The notes beneath the pieces were generated by a model. The model saw only the letters and a list, made by a program, of their open reading frames with translations, had not been told where the DNA came from and searched no databases. The position numbers and the translations under genes are program-made. 64,000 bases of DNA from Enterocloster bolteae (GTDB lineage Bacteria > Bacillota > Clostridia > Lachnospirales > Lachnospiraceae), in assembly GCF_002234575.2 (NCBI RefSeq), contig NZ_CP022464.2:4216001-4280000 (forward strand), given 5' to 3'. This document shows, piece after piece, positions 52,140 to 61,083 of this stretch (positions are counted from its first letter, which is position 1; each line of letters starts with the position of its first letter).

Positions 52140-53387
52140 ATGGATTTAATCAACCAGTTCATAGAGAATTACAAGAAAAAGATGAACTTTTATGAAACAG
52201 CCGGCCGGATGGCTGCCCGGCAGTTAGAGAGCGCCCTTCAGGCAGCCGGTATACGGGCCATCGTGACCTCCCGCGCAAAAGCCCCGGGGCGTCTGAAAAG
52301 CAAGGTCCTCATACGCAATTCCAGGCGGGCGGTCCCCTATAAAAACATGCGTGAAATATACGAGGATATCGCAGATCTGTGCGGTGTCAGGGTGTCACTG
52401 TACTTCCCCGGTGACCGCGACAAGGCGGACAGCCTTATCAACGACCTTTTCACCCTTCTGGAGACCAAGCAGTTTCCGGAACAGTCCAAGGCGCCTTCTT
52501 ATAATAAGCGTTTTTCCGGTTACTGGGCCAACCACTACCGGGCTCATATGAGGGAGGAATCCCTGGACCGTTCCCAGAAAAAGTATACCACGGCCCGCAT
52601 TGAGATACAGGTGGCTTCGGTCCTTATGCACGCCTGGTCCGAGGTGGAGCACGATCTGGTCTACAAGCCCCTGCAGGGAACCCTGTCCGATGAGGAGCTG
52701 GCGATTCTGGACGAGCTGAACGGCCTGGTCCTTGCCGGGGAAATTGCCCTGGAGCGCTTGCAGAACGCGGGCAATGAGCGCATACGGAACAAAAATGCAG
52801 AGTTCGGTTCCCAGTACGAGCTGGCTTCCTACCTGTATAATTATCTCAGCAACAATTTCCGTCCCGAGGACATAGAGCTGCGCATGGGGAATATTGAGCT
52901 GCTGTTCAAACTCAGCAGCCGCCTGAAAATAAACAGCGTAAAAGAGCTGGAGCCAGTACTCAAATCCGTGAAATTCGAGAAGGACCGGCGCAACATTTCC
53001 CAGCAGATCATTGACCAGATGATTACGGGCAGTGAAAAGCGTTACCATATTTACCAGGAGCTGCGGGCCGGCCAGGACGGCATAGGCGAGGACGAGCGCC
53101 ATGCTGTGGAATATTTTTTCAGCCAGTGGGTTCCCCTGGAACAGCTGCTTAACCGCGTCTCCTCCAAAAACTCCCCCAAGGTGCGGGGAGCCTTCAATAT
53201 CAACATCCTGAAGCGGCTGAATCTGCTGGACAAGGAGTGCATCAACCAGATTGTATCCCTGCGCAAGATCCGCAATGTGCTGATTCACGATATTGAAATT
53301 CCGGAAGCAGATTATATCAACCGGCAGGGAGACGAAGCCCAGTCCCTGTTCCACAAGCTGTCGGAGCAGTTTGCCGCCCCGGCTTAA
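52140..53387 (+). CDS. RelA/SpoT nucleotidyltransferase-domain protein with a long C-terminal region
   Basis: 415 aa from the ATG at 52140, with GGAGA six bases upstream. The synthetase-like domain (about residues 10-200) has SRAKAPGRLKSKV, the metal-binding region DLCGVRVSLYF and EIQVASVLMHAWSEVEHDLVY; the loop usually GYRSLH-like reads SGYWANHYRAH. There is no HD hydrolase, TGS or ACT domain. Residues 200-415 are helical and unrecognised. It may make (p)ppGpp or, like toxin small alarmone synthetases, another modified nucleotide or RNA. Single gene with no visible antitoxin next to it. Confidence 0.85.
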   Translation: MDLINQFIENYKKKMNFYETAGRMAARQLESALQAAGIRAIVTSRAKAPGRLKSKVLIRNSRRAVPYKNMREIYEDIADLCGVRVSLYFPGDRDKADSLINDLFTLLETKQFPEQSKAPSYNKRFSGYWANHYRAHMREESLDRSQKKYTTARIEIQVASVLMHAWSEVEHDLVYKPLQGTLSDEELAILDELNGLVLAGEIALERLQNAGNERIRNKNAEFGSQYELASYLYNYLSNNFRPEDIELRMGNIELLFKLSSRLKINSVKELEPVLKSVKFEKDRRNISQQIIDQMITGSEKRYHIYQELRAGQDGIGEDERHAVEYFFSQWVPLEQLLNRVSSKNSPKVRGAFNINILKRLNLLDKECINQIVSLRKIRNVLIHDIEIPEADYINRQGDEAQSLFHKLSEQFAAPA

Positions 53388-53487
53388 GATCAAAGGTTAC
53401 TTAAACCGGTTGCTTTTGGCGTTTTTCGTGGATGGTAATGGGGCACAGGCATCCGGGGCGGGCCATGGCGGCGGGCACAGGCCGTCA

Positions 53488-54501
53488 TCATCCCCTCCCC
53501 CAGAACCTGCGGATTTCATCCCGGCTCAGCCCCAGCGCAAACTCCTTTTTCAGCACCAGGAACTGTTCCAGTTCCAGCAGACCCAGGTACAGTAAGGCCC
53601 GGCTCTCAAATTCCTGCCTGCGGACAGGAAGAGGCTGGGCCTTCATTTGTAATTTCACCTGTTCGAGCTCATCCAGCAATCCCAGGGCATTGTTCCTTTC
53701 ATGGAAGGAACCGCTTACAGATTGAAGCAGGTCCGCCACCACCAGCGCCTGGTCCGGTGTGGACTCCATTCTTGAAAAGCAGTCCCGCATCCTGCAAAGG
53801 ATGGCAAACTGGTTCTTCCTCAGCCCCATATAGGCAAGATAATAGCGTGTGTCCGCCAAAAGACTGTTCTCCATCCCCTCGTAGGCTCTGCGTTCGCCCT
53901 GCTCCAATGCCTGCCCCAATGCCTGTTCCAGGGCCTGAAACCCGCGGCCGTCCGGCTGCTCCCCATTCTCTCCCGGTGTTTCCAGCTCTGATGCCATCCG
54001 GCTCAGCAGGCTGATGAACGTTTCTTCAATCTCCCCCTGTGCAGAGCGTATGGCTGTCTCCGATCCGGGAATATACAGGTTGAGCACAACGCCCACTCCC
54101 GTGCCCACAAACAGCAGAAGGGCTTCATTGGCAATATCCGCCATTCCCATGGATCCCTCAGCCAGAATATGGGTCATCAGGACCGTGTTCACGGATATCC
54201 CCTCCTGTATGCCCCATTTCATACACAGCGGGGTAAACATCAGAAGAAAAATCCCCATTGCCAAAGGCCGGTACCCTGCCAATGCAAAGGATACCGGCCC
54301 CAGGACCATTGCCGCCAGGAAAGCCAGAAACCGCCTGCCTGTAACCCGTATGGTTTCCCGCTTCGTATCCTGGATACTGAGCAGGGTAATCACACCGGCA
54401 GAGGAGCTGTATCTAAGGCCCAGCGCCTGGGCAGCCGCCATGGCCAGCATGCTTCCCACGGCTATTTTTAGGATTTTAAGTAAACGGCCGTACCTGTGCA
54501 T
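53488..54501 (-). CDS. Aromatic acid exporter family membrane protein (FUSC/ArAE-like)
   Basis: 337 aa from the ATG at 54501, with GGAGG five bases upstream. N-terminal half has about four to six membrane segments (ILKIAVGSMLAMAAAQALGL, TGRRFLAFLAAMVLGPVSFAL, LLFVGTGVGVVLNLYIPGSE); C-terminal half is soluble and helical (QALEQALGQALEQGERRAYEGM, LDELEQVKLQMKAQ). This two-part pattern is that of Gram-positive aromatic acid exporter family proteins. Substrate unknown. Convergent with the RelA/SpoT-domain gene. Confidence 0.82.
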   Translation of the reverse strand: MHRYGRLLKILKIAVGSMLAMAAAQALGLRYSSSAGVITLLSIQDTKRETIRVTGRRFLAFLAAMVLGPVSFALAGYRPLAMGIFLLMFTPLCMKWGIQEGISVNTVLMTHILAEGSMGMADIANEALLLFVGTGVGVVLNLYIPGSETAIRSAQGEIEETFISLLSRMASELETPGENGEQPDGRGFQALEQALGQALEQGERRAYEGMENSLLADTRYYLAYMGLRKNQFAILCRMRDCFSRMESTPDQALVVADLLQSVSGSFHERNNALGLLDELEQVKLQMKAQPLPVRRQEFESRALLYLGLLELEQFLVLKKEFALGLSRDEIRRFWGRG

Positions 54502-54614
54502 ATACACCTCCCGGTCACTTTATGACCCCCATTGTCTGTCATTATCTGTCATTGTCTCCCAATTGACCGGCATCCATACAAGCCAGGGACGGACGAGGCC
54601 GGCTGCCAGACCGG

Positions 54615-54670
54615 CTTATACCCCGCCGGAATGCTCTGCCAGCTTATGCTCTGCCGGAATGCTCCGCCAG
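54615..54670. repeat. 28-bp tandem duplication at the end of a gene remnant
   Basis: Copies 54643-54670 and 54615-54642 (CTTAT-N4-CYGCCGGAATGCT type), differing at five positions. The first copy contains the stop codon of the C_GCAxxG remnant. The remaining gap from 54502 to 54614 shows no gene. Confidence 0.7.
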
Positions 54671-54835
54671 ATAAGCATCCAGTATGGCCGCTGCCAGTCC
54701 AACCAGCGCCTTGCAGGGGCGCGACTGGTAGTAGGCTTCGGTCCTGTCAGACGGTATGAAGCTGTCCTTTCCCGTTCCCTCCAGGCCCAGAAGTTCCCGG
54801 CACAGCAGCGTTCCCGTCCTCTCCTTTTGCGGCTG
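54644..54835 (-). pseudogene. C-terminal remnant of a C_GCAxxG_C_C family protein
   Basis: Sixty-three codons open in one frame from just after a TGA (54838-54836) to a TAA at 54646-54644, with no start codon or ribosome site. The translation (KERTGTLLCRELLGLEG ... YYQSRPCKALVGLAAAILDAYL) has the Cys-Arg-Glu-Leu-Leu-Gly and Pro-Cys pattern typical of the end of C_GCAxxG_C_C redox proteins and resembles the end of the intact relative at 56608-57030. The N-terminal half with the GCAxxG motif is missing: only 84 bp separate it from the reductase stop. Interpreted as a decayed second copy. Confidence 0.6.
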
Positions 54836-54867
54836 TCATGTCCTGACACCCCTGTTCCTGCCGGACA

Positions 54868-54898
54868 GCAGAGAACCGGCTGTCCGCCGGTTCTCTGC
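54868..54898 (-). terminator. Perfect 13-bp hairpin downstream of the CoA-disulfide reductase
   Basis: GCAGAGAACCGGC (54868-54880), loop TGTCC, GCCGGTTCTCTGC (54886-54898). It lies 21 bases after the reductase stop. No T-run follows on either strand, so termination may be weak or the hairpin may protect the 3' end. Confidence 0.5.
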
Positions 54899-54919
54899 CT
54901 CCGGAATTCTCCGGAAAAA

Positions 54920-56611
54920 TCACTTGAAATTATACTCAGTTACAATCTTCTCACGCCCGGTGGTCACATCTGTAAAATACTCATACAGGCAGATTCCCAG
55001 GTAAGAACCCGATATATTCCACACATTCCTGTACCCCCGGTTCACAAGGGCCATACACGCATTATAGCTTCTCTGGCTGGAGCGGCAGTGGAGATACACA
55101 GGGCGATCCCTGGGTATCTCATCCAGACGGTCCCGAAGCTCCGACAATGGGATATTGACGGATGTCTTTAAATGGCCCAGGCCGTACTCATTCTTTTCGC
55201 GCACATCTATAATGCACGCGCCTGTCTCCACCAGCTCCCGCACCTTCGTCACAGGCACCTGCCTCACTCTTCCATAGAGCAGGTTCAGGGCCGCCAGGGC
55301 TGCCTGGTTTACCACATCCTTGGCAGTGCCGAATACCGGGGAATAACACAGCTCCAGCTCCTTCAAATCCTCCAGGGTGCCTCCCATGGAAATCATGGCC
55401 GCAATGACATCTATCCTCTTATCCGCATTTCCCCGTCCAATGGCCTGGGCTCCCAGAATCTTTCCTGTGGGATATTCATAAACCAGCTTAAAGTGCAGGG
55501 GAGCGCTTCCCGGCATAAGCCCCACCTTGTCCGTGGGTATGATATACACAGAATCATGGGGAATGCCGGCTTCTGCGGCTGCTTTTTCGTTCAGTCCGGT
55601 GGCCGCTGCGTTCAGGTCAAAGATACGGACCGCACAGGAACCAATGACCCCCTTGTTATTATGGGGTATGCCGTACATATGGTCTGCCGCTGCCCTGGCC
55701 TGTCTCTGGGCCGGTCCCGCCAGAGCCAGTCTGGACGGCTTATGGGTCAGCCGGTTAAACACCTGGATGGCGTCTCCCACCGCATAGATGTCAGGGTCAC
55801 TGGTCCTGTAATTATGATCCACCTTAATGGCCCCAGTCTCTCCCAGCTCCAGCCCCATATCCTTAGCAAGTCCGGTCTCAGGCGCAACACCGATGGCCAG
55901 CACAGTCATCCCTGCCCTGACAGCCTTACCCGAAGCCAGGGTAATGCTGTCTTCCCCGATGGCGCTGACACCGTCATTTACAATTACATCCACTCCATGG
56001 TCCAGCAGCTCCTTCTGGAGCATCTGAACCATATCATAATCAAAAGGCGCCATAATCTGGTCCTGGGCCTCAATGACAGATACATGCCTTCCGTCCATGT
56101 TCAGATTCTCGGCCACTTCAATGCCGATGAATCCTCCTCCCACCACAGCCACATCCCGGATCTGGCAGTCGGTGACAAATTTCTTCAGGTTCACAATATC
56201 CGTCACATTCCTTACAGTGAATACATTGGGCCTGTCCACGCCCTCTATGCTCTTTGGCCGGATGGGACTCGCCCCCGGAGAGAGGACCAAAATATCATAC
56301 CGCTCCTCATAGACATCCCCGGTACACCCGTTTTTTACCCGGATGGTTTTCTTCTCCCTGTCCACTGACAGCACCTCGCTGTCCGTTCTCGCCTCTATGT
56401 CATACTGCTTCTTAAACTTCTCCGGACTCATCATAACCAGGGCATCGCTGTTCTTTACCGTGCCGCTGAGGTAGTAGGGGAGGGCGCAGTTGGAAAATGA
56501 CACATGATGACCTCTCTCAAACATGATAATTTCAGACCGGGCATCCAGTCTCCTGGCCCTGGCCGCCACAGACGCGCCGCCTGCCACACCGCCAACAATC
56601 AATATTCTCAT
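54920..56611 (-). CDS. cdr: CoA-disulfide reductase/NADH oxidase-type flavoprotein with C-terminal rhodanese domain
   Basis: 563 aa. FAD site IVGGVAGGASVAARARRL; active-site Cys in FSNCALPYYLSG; NAD(P)H site VVGGGFIGIEVAENL; second FAD motif YAVGDAIQVF; dimerisation domain; then a rhodanese domain from about residue 460 with VYLHCRSSQRSYNACM (catalytic Cys). This fusion is known from CoA-disulfide or persulfide reductases that handle thiol and sulfur redox balance. Overlaps the upstream C_GCAxxG gene by four bases, so the two products probably act together. Confidence 0.92.
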   Translation of the reverse strand: MRILIVGGVAGGASVAARARRLDARSEIIMFERGHHVSFSNCALPYYLSGTVKNSDALVMMSPEKFKKQYDIEARTDSEVLSVDREKKTIRVKNGCTGDVYEERYDILVLSPGASPIRPKSIEGVDRPNVFTVRNVTDIVNLKKFVTDCQIRDVAVVGGGFIGIEVAENLNMDGRHVSVIEAQDQIMAPFDYDMVQMLQKELLDHGVDVIVNDGVSAIGEDSITLASGKAVRAGMTVLAIGVAPETGLAKDMGLELGETGAIKVDHNYRTSDPDIYAVGDAIQVFNRLTHKPSRLALAGPAQRQARAAADHMYGIPHNNKGVIGSCAVRIFDLNAAATGLNEKAAAEAGIPHDSVYIIPTDKVGLMPGSAPLHFKLVYEYPTGKILGAQAIGRGNADKRIDVIAAMISMGGTLEDLKELELCYSPVFGTAKDVVNQAALAALNLLYGRVRQVPVTKVRELVETGACIIDVREKNEYGLGHLKTSVNIPLSELRDRLDEIPRDRPVYLHCRSSQRSYNACMALVNRGYRNVWNISGSYLGICLYEYFTDVTTGREKIVTEYNFK

Positions 56612-57030
56612 TTGCTCTGTTCCCTTTCTTCTGATATAATTCTCTCAAAACATGCATCCGCAATGTCCGCAGCCATACAAATCATGTCGAGACAGCGGGT
56701 ATCTTCTTTTTTATAGGTCTTAACCAGCTCACAGCAGGCATCCGAACCAAAACGCTCCACAAATTCCTCCGCAAATGCGGCCACAGCCGGTTTAAGCTCC
56801 GGGGTGGCATGAGCCCTCTCATGAATGAGCCGATAGCTGATGGCGGAACATCCTCCGCACAGCGCGCCGCACGCCTTCCCGCATCCCATTCCCCCTCCGA
56901 ATCCGCCCACCAGCTTTACCGAATCATCCGGTATACCCAGGCAGTATTCATCATTCAGTGCCCGCAGCATGGCTTCCGCACAGTTATTATCCTTTTCGAT
57001 GAAGTACTCATAAATCCTGTCCCTTGTCAT
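56608..57030 (-). CDS. C_GCAxxG_C_C family putative redox protein
   Basis: 140 aa, cytoplasmic. Conserved cysteines: NNCAEAM, GGMGCGKACGALCGGC, DACCELV, TRCLDMI and ADACFERI. The family name describes this pattern; members are thought to be redox-active or metal-binding, often next to pyridine-nucleotide-disulfide reductases, as here. AGGAGAGATAAG precedes the ATG. First gene of the two-gene operon with cdr. Confidence 0.88.
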   Translation of the reverse strand: MTRDRIYEYFIEKDNNCAEAMLRALNDEYCLGIPDDSVKLVGGFGGGMGCGKACGALCGGCSAISYRLIHERAHATPELKPAVAAFAEEFVERFGSDACCELVKTYKKEDTRCLDMICMAADIADACFERIISEEREQSK

Positions 57031-57246
57031 CTTATCTCTCCTGTTCTCTCAGAGTATGATTGATCCATATTATAAATATTAGCACGTTCCAAGCCGTCAA
57101 TGCAAGTTCTTTGACATTTTCCACTGAAAAGCCCCTTATCCTCATTTTTTCCTCTTCCTCTGGCAGGCATGAGACAGCGGCCCCCCGAATAAGCAGCGGG
57201 TGAGAGCCGGGAACGCAGGGCGGATGAGAAGCCCGCCCTGGCTGCG

Positions 57247-57320
57247 AAAAAGGGAGCCTGGTTTCCAGCGTTCCGGTGCATCCAATCATGATACACCGGA
57301 ACCTGGAGCACCCGGCTCCC
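57247..57320 (-). terminator. Strong terminator of the xylulokinase operon
   Basis: Very long hairpin: GGGAGCC (57252-57258) with GGCTCCC (57314-57320), CCAG/CTGG inside and TTCCGGTG/CACCGGAA at the top, followed on the minus strand by five T. It starts nine bases after the xylB stop. A second hairpin, CAGGGCGG/CCGCCCTG, lies at about 57216-57240. No gene is seen between 57031 and 57246. Confidence 0.85.
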
Positions 57321-57328
57321 AGTTCGCA

Positions 57329-58801
57329 CTATTCTCCTAAATTCTGGAATACAGCCTTAAGCGCAGGATACATCTGCCTGAACTTGCTGTACTGTTTTTC
57401 ATATTTCTCCGTCAGTTCCCCATCAGGTTCAATGGTTTCCGTCACTTTCACGATGCTGTCAGCAGCAGTTTTCACATCCGGGTACTCTTTGCAGCCCACG
57501 GCCGCCAGTATGGCGCCTCCCAGGGCAGGGCCTTCCTCATTTTCAACCACATCCACCTTTACATTCATGATGTTGGCCACCATCTTCTTCCACAGCGGGC
57601 TCTTTGCGCCGCCGCCGCAGATTTTAGTGCGGTCAATGCGGATGCCCAAGCTTCTGGCCACCTCCAGCGAATCCCTGAGTCCGTATACCACGCCTTCCAG
57701 CACGGCCTGGGTCATCTCCTCCCTGCTGGTATCCATGGTCATGCCGATAAAACATGCCCTGGCCCTTGGGTCGTTGTGGGGAGAACGCTCTCCCATGAGA
57801 TAGGGCAGATAGAACACATGGTTCTCACCCAGCTTAACGATTCCCTCCTGTTCCCTGGAAAACTCCTTGGTCTTAAGGATTTCCTCCATCCACCACTTGT
57901 TGCAGGAAGCAGCGCTGAGCATACATCCCATGAGATGGAAATGTCCGTCCGCATGGTCAAAGGAATGAAGGGCATTGTTGCAGTCCACCTTAAAGCTCTC
58001 ACTGGAAATAAAGATGGTTCCGCTGGTACCCAGGGAAATGTTGCAACATCCCTCGCCAACGGTTCCTGTTCCAACAGCGGCAGCGGCATTGTCCCCTGCG
58101 CCGGCAATGATTTTTACATCCTGTGAAAATCCCAGCTCCTTAGCCAGTTCCTCCTTCAGATTTCCCACTACCTCATAGCTCTCATACAGATCCGGGAGCT
58201 GTTTTCTGGTAATGCCGCACAGCTCCATCATTTCCTCGGACCAGCACTTATGGGCCACATCCAGAAGCAGCATGCCGGATGCATCGGAATAATCCGTACA
58301 GAAGCTGCCTGACAGCCTGTAAGCCAGATAATCCTTTGGCAGCATGATCCTGCATATGCGCGCAAAGTTCTCCGGTTCATTTCGCTTCATCCAGAGAATC
58401 TTAGGGGCCGTGAAGCCGGTGAAGGCAATGTTGGCCGTGTAAGCGGACAGCTTTTCCTTGCCGATGGTCTGGTTCAGGTAATCTGTCTCCTTCTCGGACC
58501 GTCCGTCATTCCAGAGGATGGCCGGGCGGATGACCTCATCCGCCTGATCCAGTGTCACCAGACCGTGCATCTGGCCTCCGAAGCTGATGCCTGCCACCTG
58601 TGATTTGTCACACTCCGAGGTCAGCTCCTTCATGCCGTCCATGGAGGCCGTAAACCAGTCCTCCGGGTTCTGTTCCGACCATGCGGGATGGGGGAAATAC
58701 AGGGGATACTCCCGTGAAACCACCTTGTGGATTCGTCCGCTTCCATCCATTAACAACAATTTTACTGCTGAGGTTCCCAGGTCCACTCCTATGTAAAGCA
58801 T
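57329..58801 (-). CDS. xylB: Xylulokinase (FGGY family)
   Basis: 490 aa from the ATG at 58801, with GGGAGGG upstream. MLYIGVDLGTSAVKLLLMD phosphate motif, substrate-region GISFGGQMHGLVTLD typical of xylulokinases, ILWNDGRSEKE, GAGDNAAAAVGTG with the catalytic Asp, and ADP motif CGGGAKSPLWKKM. It phosphorylates D-xylulose or a related ketose. Last gene of the operon, 20 bp after the isomerase; a FucI-fold isomerase instead of XylA suggests that the substrate may not be xylose. Confidence 0.9.
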   Translation of the reverse strand: MLYIGVDLGTSAVKLLLMDGSGRIHKVVSREYPLYFPHPAWSEQNPEDWFTASMDGMKELTSECDKSQVAGISFGGQMHGLVTLDQADEVIRPAILWNDGRSEKETDYLNQTIGKEKLSAYTANIAFTGFTAPKILWMKRNEPENFARICRIMLPKDYLAYRLSGSFCTDYSDASGMLLLDVAHKCWSEEMMELCGITRKQLPDLYESYEVVGNLKEELAKELGFSQDVKIIAGAGDNAAAAVGTGTVGEGCCNISLGTSGTIFISSESFKVDCNNALHSFDHADGHFHLMGCMLSAASCNKWWMEEILKTKEFSREQEGIVKLGENHVFYLPYLMGERSPHNDPRARACFIGMTMDTSREEMTQAVLEGVVYGLRDSLEVARSLGIRIDRTKICGGGAKSPLWKKMVANIMNVKVDVVENEEGPALGGAILAAVGCKEYPDVKTAADSIVKVTETIEPDGELTEKYEKQYSKFRQMYPALKAVFQNLGE

Positions 58802-58821
58802 ATCTTTCCCTCCCTGCATTT

Positions 58822-60306
58822 TTATGCAAATGGATTCTCTGTCTTATATCTTACGCTCTTTGGCTGGTTGTAGCCGATTTCCTCCACATCCACGCCAATG
58901 TACTTGAATACCTCAAACAATGCCTTGCCGTAGTTTCCGAAGGCAACAGCCCCGTGGTGCGGATAGTTCTTCTCGATGAGCACATGGCGGTAGAACCTTC
59001 CCATCTCCGGAATGGCGAACACGCCGATGGAGCCAAAGGAACGTGTGGCAACCGGAAGCACCTCTCCCTGTGCAATGTAGGCTCTCAGCTTGTTGTCTGC
59101 CGTGCTCTGGAGGCGGTAGAAGGTAATGCTGCCCGGCTTGATGTCTCCTTCCAGGGTTCCCTGGGTCACTTCGATTGGAAGAGCCCTGGCCATAATCATC
59201 TGGTACTTCATCTCACAGAAGGCCAGCTTTCCGGAAGCAGTGTTTCCGCAGTGGAAGCCCATGAATGTATCCTTAAGTGTGTAATCAAATTTGCCCTTGA
59301 TATCAGCCTCGTACATATCCTTGGGCACGGTGTTGTTGATGTCCAGAAGAGTAACCGTATCCTGGCTGATAACCGTACCGATGTACTCGCTGAGCGCTCC
59401 GTAGATATCAACCTCACAGGACACCGGGATTCCCTGGGCTGTCAGGCGGCTGTTCACATAGCAGGGCACGAAACCGAACTGTGTCTGGAATGCGGGCCAG
59501 CATTTTCCAGCAATGGCCACATATTTGCGGTAGCCCTTGTGCTCCTGCACCCAATCCTTTAAGGTCAGCTCGTACTGAGCCAGCTTGGAGAGAATCTCCG
59601 GCTTCTTGTTGCCTGCTCCCAGTTCTTCCTCCATCTCCTTTACAATGCCTGGAATCCTCTCATCCCCTGCATGCTTGTTGAAGGCCTCGAACAAATCCAG
59701 CTCGGAATTCTCTTCTATCTCCACGCCCAGGTTGTAAAGCTGCTTGATGGGCGCGTTGCAGGCCAGGAAGTTAAGAGGTCTTGGGCCGAAGCTGATGATT
59801 TTCAGCTCGCTTAATGCAGCCACTGCGCGGGCGATGGGCACAAACTCATGAATCATGTCAGCACAGTCTTCAGCATCCCCTACCGGATACTCCGGGATAT
59901 ATGCCTTGATGTTGCGCAGCGCCAGGTTGTAGCTGGCATTGAGCATACCGCAGTATGCGTCGCCGCGTCCCTGGCACAGATTATCCCCGGACTCCTCGGC
60001 TGCTGCCACGAACATTTTAGGTCCGTCAAAATGCTTTGCCAGCAGGGTCTCTGATATCTCAGGACCAAAGTTGCCCAGGTATACGCACAGGGCGTTGCAG
60101 CCTGCTTTCCTGATGTCCTCCAATGCCTGAACCATATGTATCTCGCTCTCCACGATGCATACAGGACATTCGTAAATTTCTGAAGCGTCATATTTAGCCT
60201 TGTAGGCTTCCACTAATGCTTTTCTTCTGTTGACAGAAAGAGACTCCGGGAAACAGTCCCTGCTCACTGCCACGATTCCGATTTTTACTTCTGGTGTATT
60301 GTTCAT
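58822..60306 (-). CDS. L-fucose/L-arabinose isomerase-fold sugar isomerase
   Basis: 494 aa from the ATG at 60306 with GAGGAGG upstream. Resembles the FucI/AraA superfamily: N-terminal substrate region (GCNALCVYLGNFGPE), core (ISFGPRPLNFLACNAPI) and C-terminal FucI-like barrel (YPHHGAVAFGNYGKALFEV). Candidate metal ligands are the Glu in VSCEVDIYGALSEY, the Asp in LLDINN and the His in NYPHHGAVAFG. It should interconvert an aldose and a ketose for the kinase encoded downstream; L-fucose, D-arabinose, L-arabinose and others are all possible. Confidence 0.85.
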   Translation of the reverse strand: MNNTPEVKIGIVAVSRDCFPESLSVNRRKALVEAYKAKYDASEIYECPVCIVESEIHMVQALEDIRKAGCNALCVYLGNFGPEISETLLAKHFDGPKMFVAAAEESGDNLCQGRGDAYCGMLNASYNLALRNIKAYIPEYPVGDAEDCADMIHEFVPIARAVAALSELKIISFGPRPLNFLACNAPIKQLYNLGVEIEENSELDLFEAFNKHAGDERIPGIVKEMEEELGAGNKKPEILSKLAQYELTLKDWVQEHKGYRKYVAIAGKCWPAFQTQFGFVPCYVNSRLTAQGIPVSCEVDIYGALSEYIGTVISQDTVTLLDINNTVPKDMYEADIKGKFDYTLKDTFMGFHCGNTASGKLAFCEMKYQMIMARALPIEVTQGTLEGDIKPGSITFYRLQSTADNKLRAYIAQGEVLPVATRSFGSIGVFAIPEMGRFYRHVLIEKNYPHHGAVAFGNYGKALFEVFKYIGVDVEEIGYNQPKSVRYKTENPFA

Positions 60307-60375
60307 TGTACTTTCCTCCTCATACATGATTGATTTTTATTGTTTGCATCTGAAAAACATCCATTATCATCTATA

Positions 60376-60999
60376 TCAGACACTCAGGTTCTCACCCTTA
60401 AGGCCGATAAAGGCTCCCTCCGGCAGACCGCCCTGGGCATGGCCGATAAGCCATTTATTCCTGGCAAATAAAAGCCTGTCCTCAGGGTCCTTCACTTCCA
60501 CCGGCTCCATGTCCAGATTGGTGTCTCTTGGAAGGACAATCACGCACCTGAATCCCTCGTCCTTTACATGGCAGGGCGCATAGTGCAGGGTGGTTGCATA
60601 TACCTCCACCGCTGTTCCTGCCGGAACCAGAAATGCCTCCATTCTGGATGTGTCGTATGTGTGGTCCTCCTCAATATCCTGCTGTTTTCCCAGTATCAGA
60701 ATCAGGTCGTCCACAGCAATGTCCACTTCTGAATCCCGGTGGTATTCTACCGCATTCAGTTTCTTGTTATGTCCGTTGCAGCATCCTATCTGGATTGGCA
60801 TTTGTCCGTAGATTCCATTCTCCAGCTCCTTTGCCGCAGGCAGGGCCTCCATCTCAGGCAGTGAGGGTATGTAAATAACATCCTCTGGTAAAGGCGTTTG
60901 CTCCATTGCCTTTAACAGACCGCTGAAATCATAACCTGTGATGACCCTTCCATAGGCTTTAAATGCCGGATCTGTCACCTTCTTGACTGTCATCCCCAA
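60376..60999 (-). CDS. DUF4867 family cupin-like protein
   Basis: 207 aa from a TTG at 60999, chosen because GGAGG (61008-61012) is eight bases away; the in-frame ATG at 60993 would be 14 bases away. Central region has cupin-like features (NGHNKKLNAVEYHRDSEVDI, FLVPAGTAVEVYATTLHYAPCH) with several His and Glu that could bind a metal. Family function unknown; its place as first gene before an isomerase and a kinase suggests a sugar epimerase, mutarotase or isomerase role. Confidence 0.75.
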   Translation of the reverse strand: MGMTVKKVTDPAFKAYGRVITGYDFSGLLKAMEQTPLPEDVIYIPSLPEMEALPAAKELENGIYGQMPIQIGCCNGHNKKLNAVEYHRDSEVDIAVDDLILILGKQQDIEEDHTYDTSRMEAFLVPAGTAVEVYATTLHYAPCHVKDEGFRCVIVLPRDTNLDMEPVEVKDPEDRLLFARNKWLIGHAQGGLPEGAFIGLKGENLSV

Positions 61000-61066
61000 T
61001 GTTCATACCTCCTTATATCGGGCCGTGCGATTTTCCATCAGCACCAGCCTGTTTTCTCTGGTATCC

Positions 61067-61072
61067 ATTATA
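61067..61072 (-). promoter_or_regulatory. -10 element of the DUF4867/isomerase/xylB operon
   Basis: Minus-strand TATAAT about 68 bases before the TTG start. The -35 region falls in the T-run of the AraC terminator and is not consensus, so regulator help is likely, perhaps from the adjacent AraC protein. Confidence 0.45.
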
Positions 61073-61083
61073 ATATAAACGGG

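Noticed and set aside
52395..53393. 332-codon open frame on the minus strand
   Set aside because: It lies opposite the RelA/SpoT-domain gene, whose translation has clear family motifs and a good ribosome site; the antisense translation resembles no family.
55172..56368. 398-codon open frame on the plus strand
   Set aside because: Shadow of the CoA-disulfide reductase gene, which has all FAD, NAD and rhodanese motifs.
57031..57246. Possible small gene between the C_GCAxxG gene and the xylB terminator
   Set aside because: Open frames here lack ribosome sites and consist largely of hairpin sequence.
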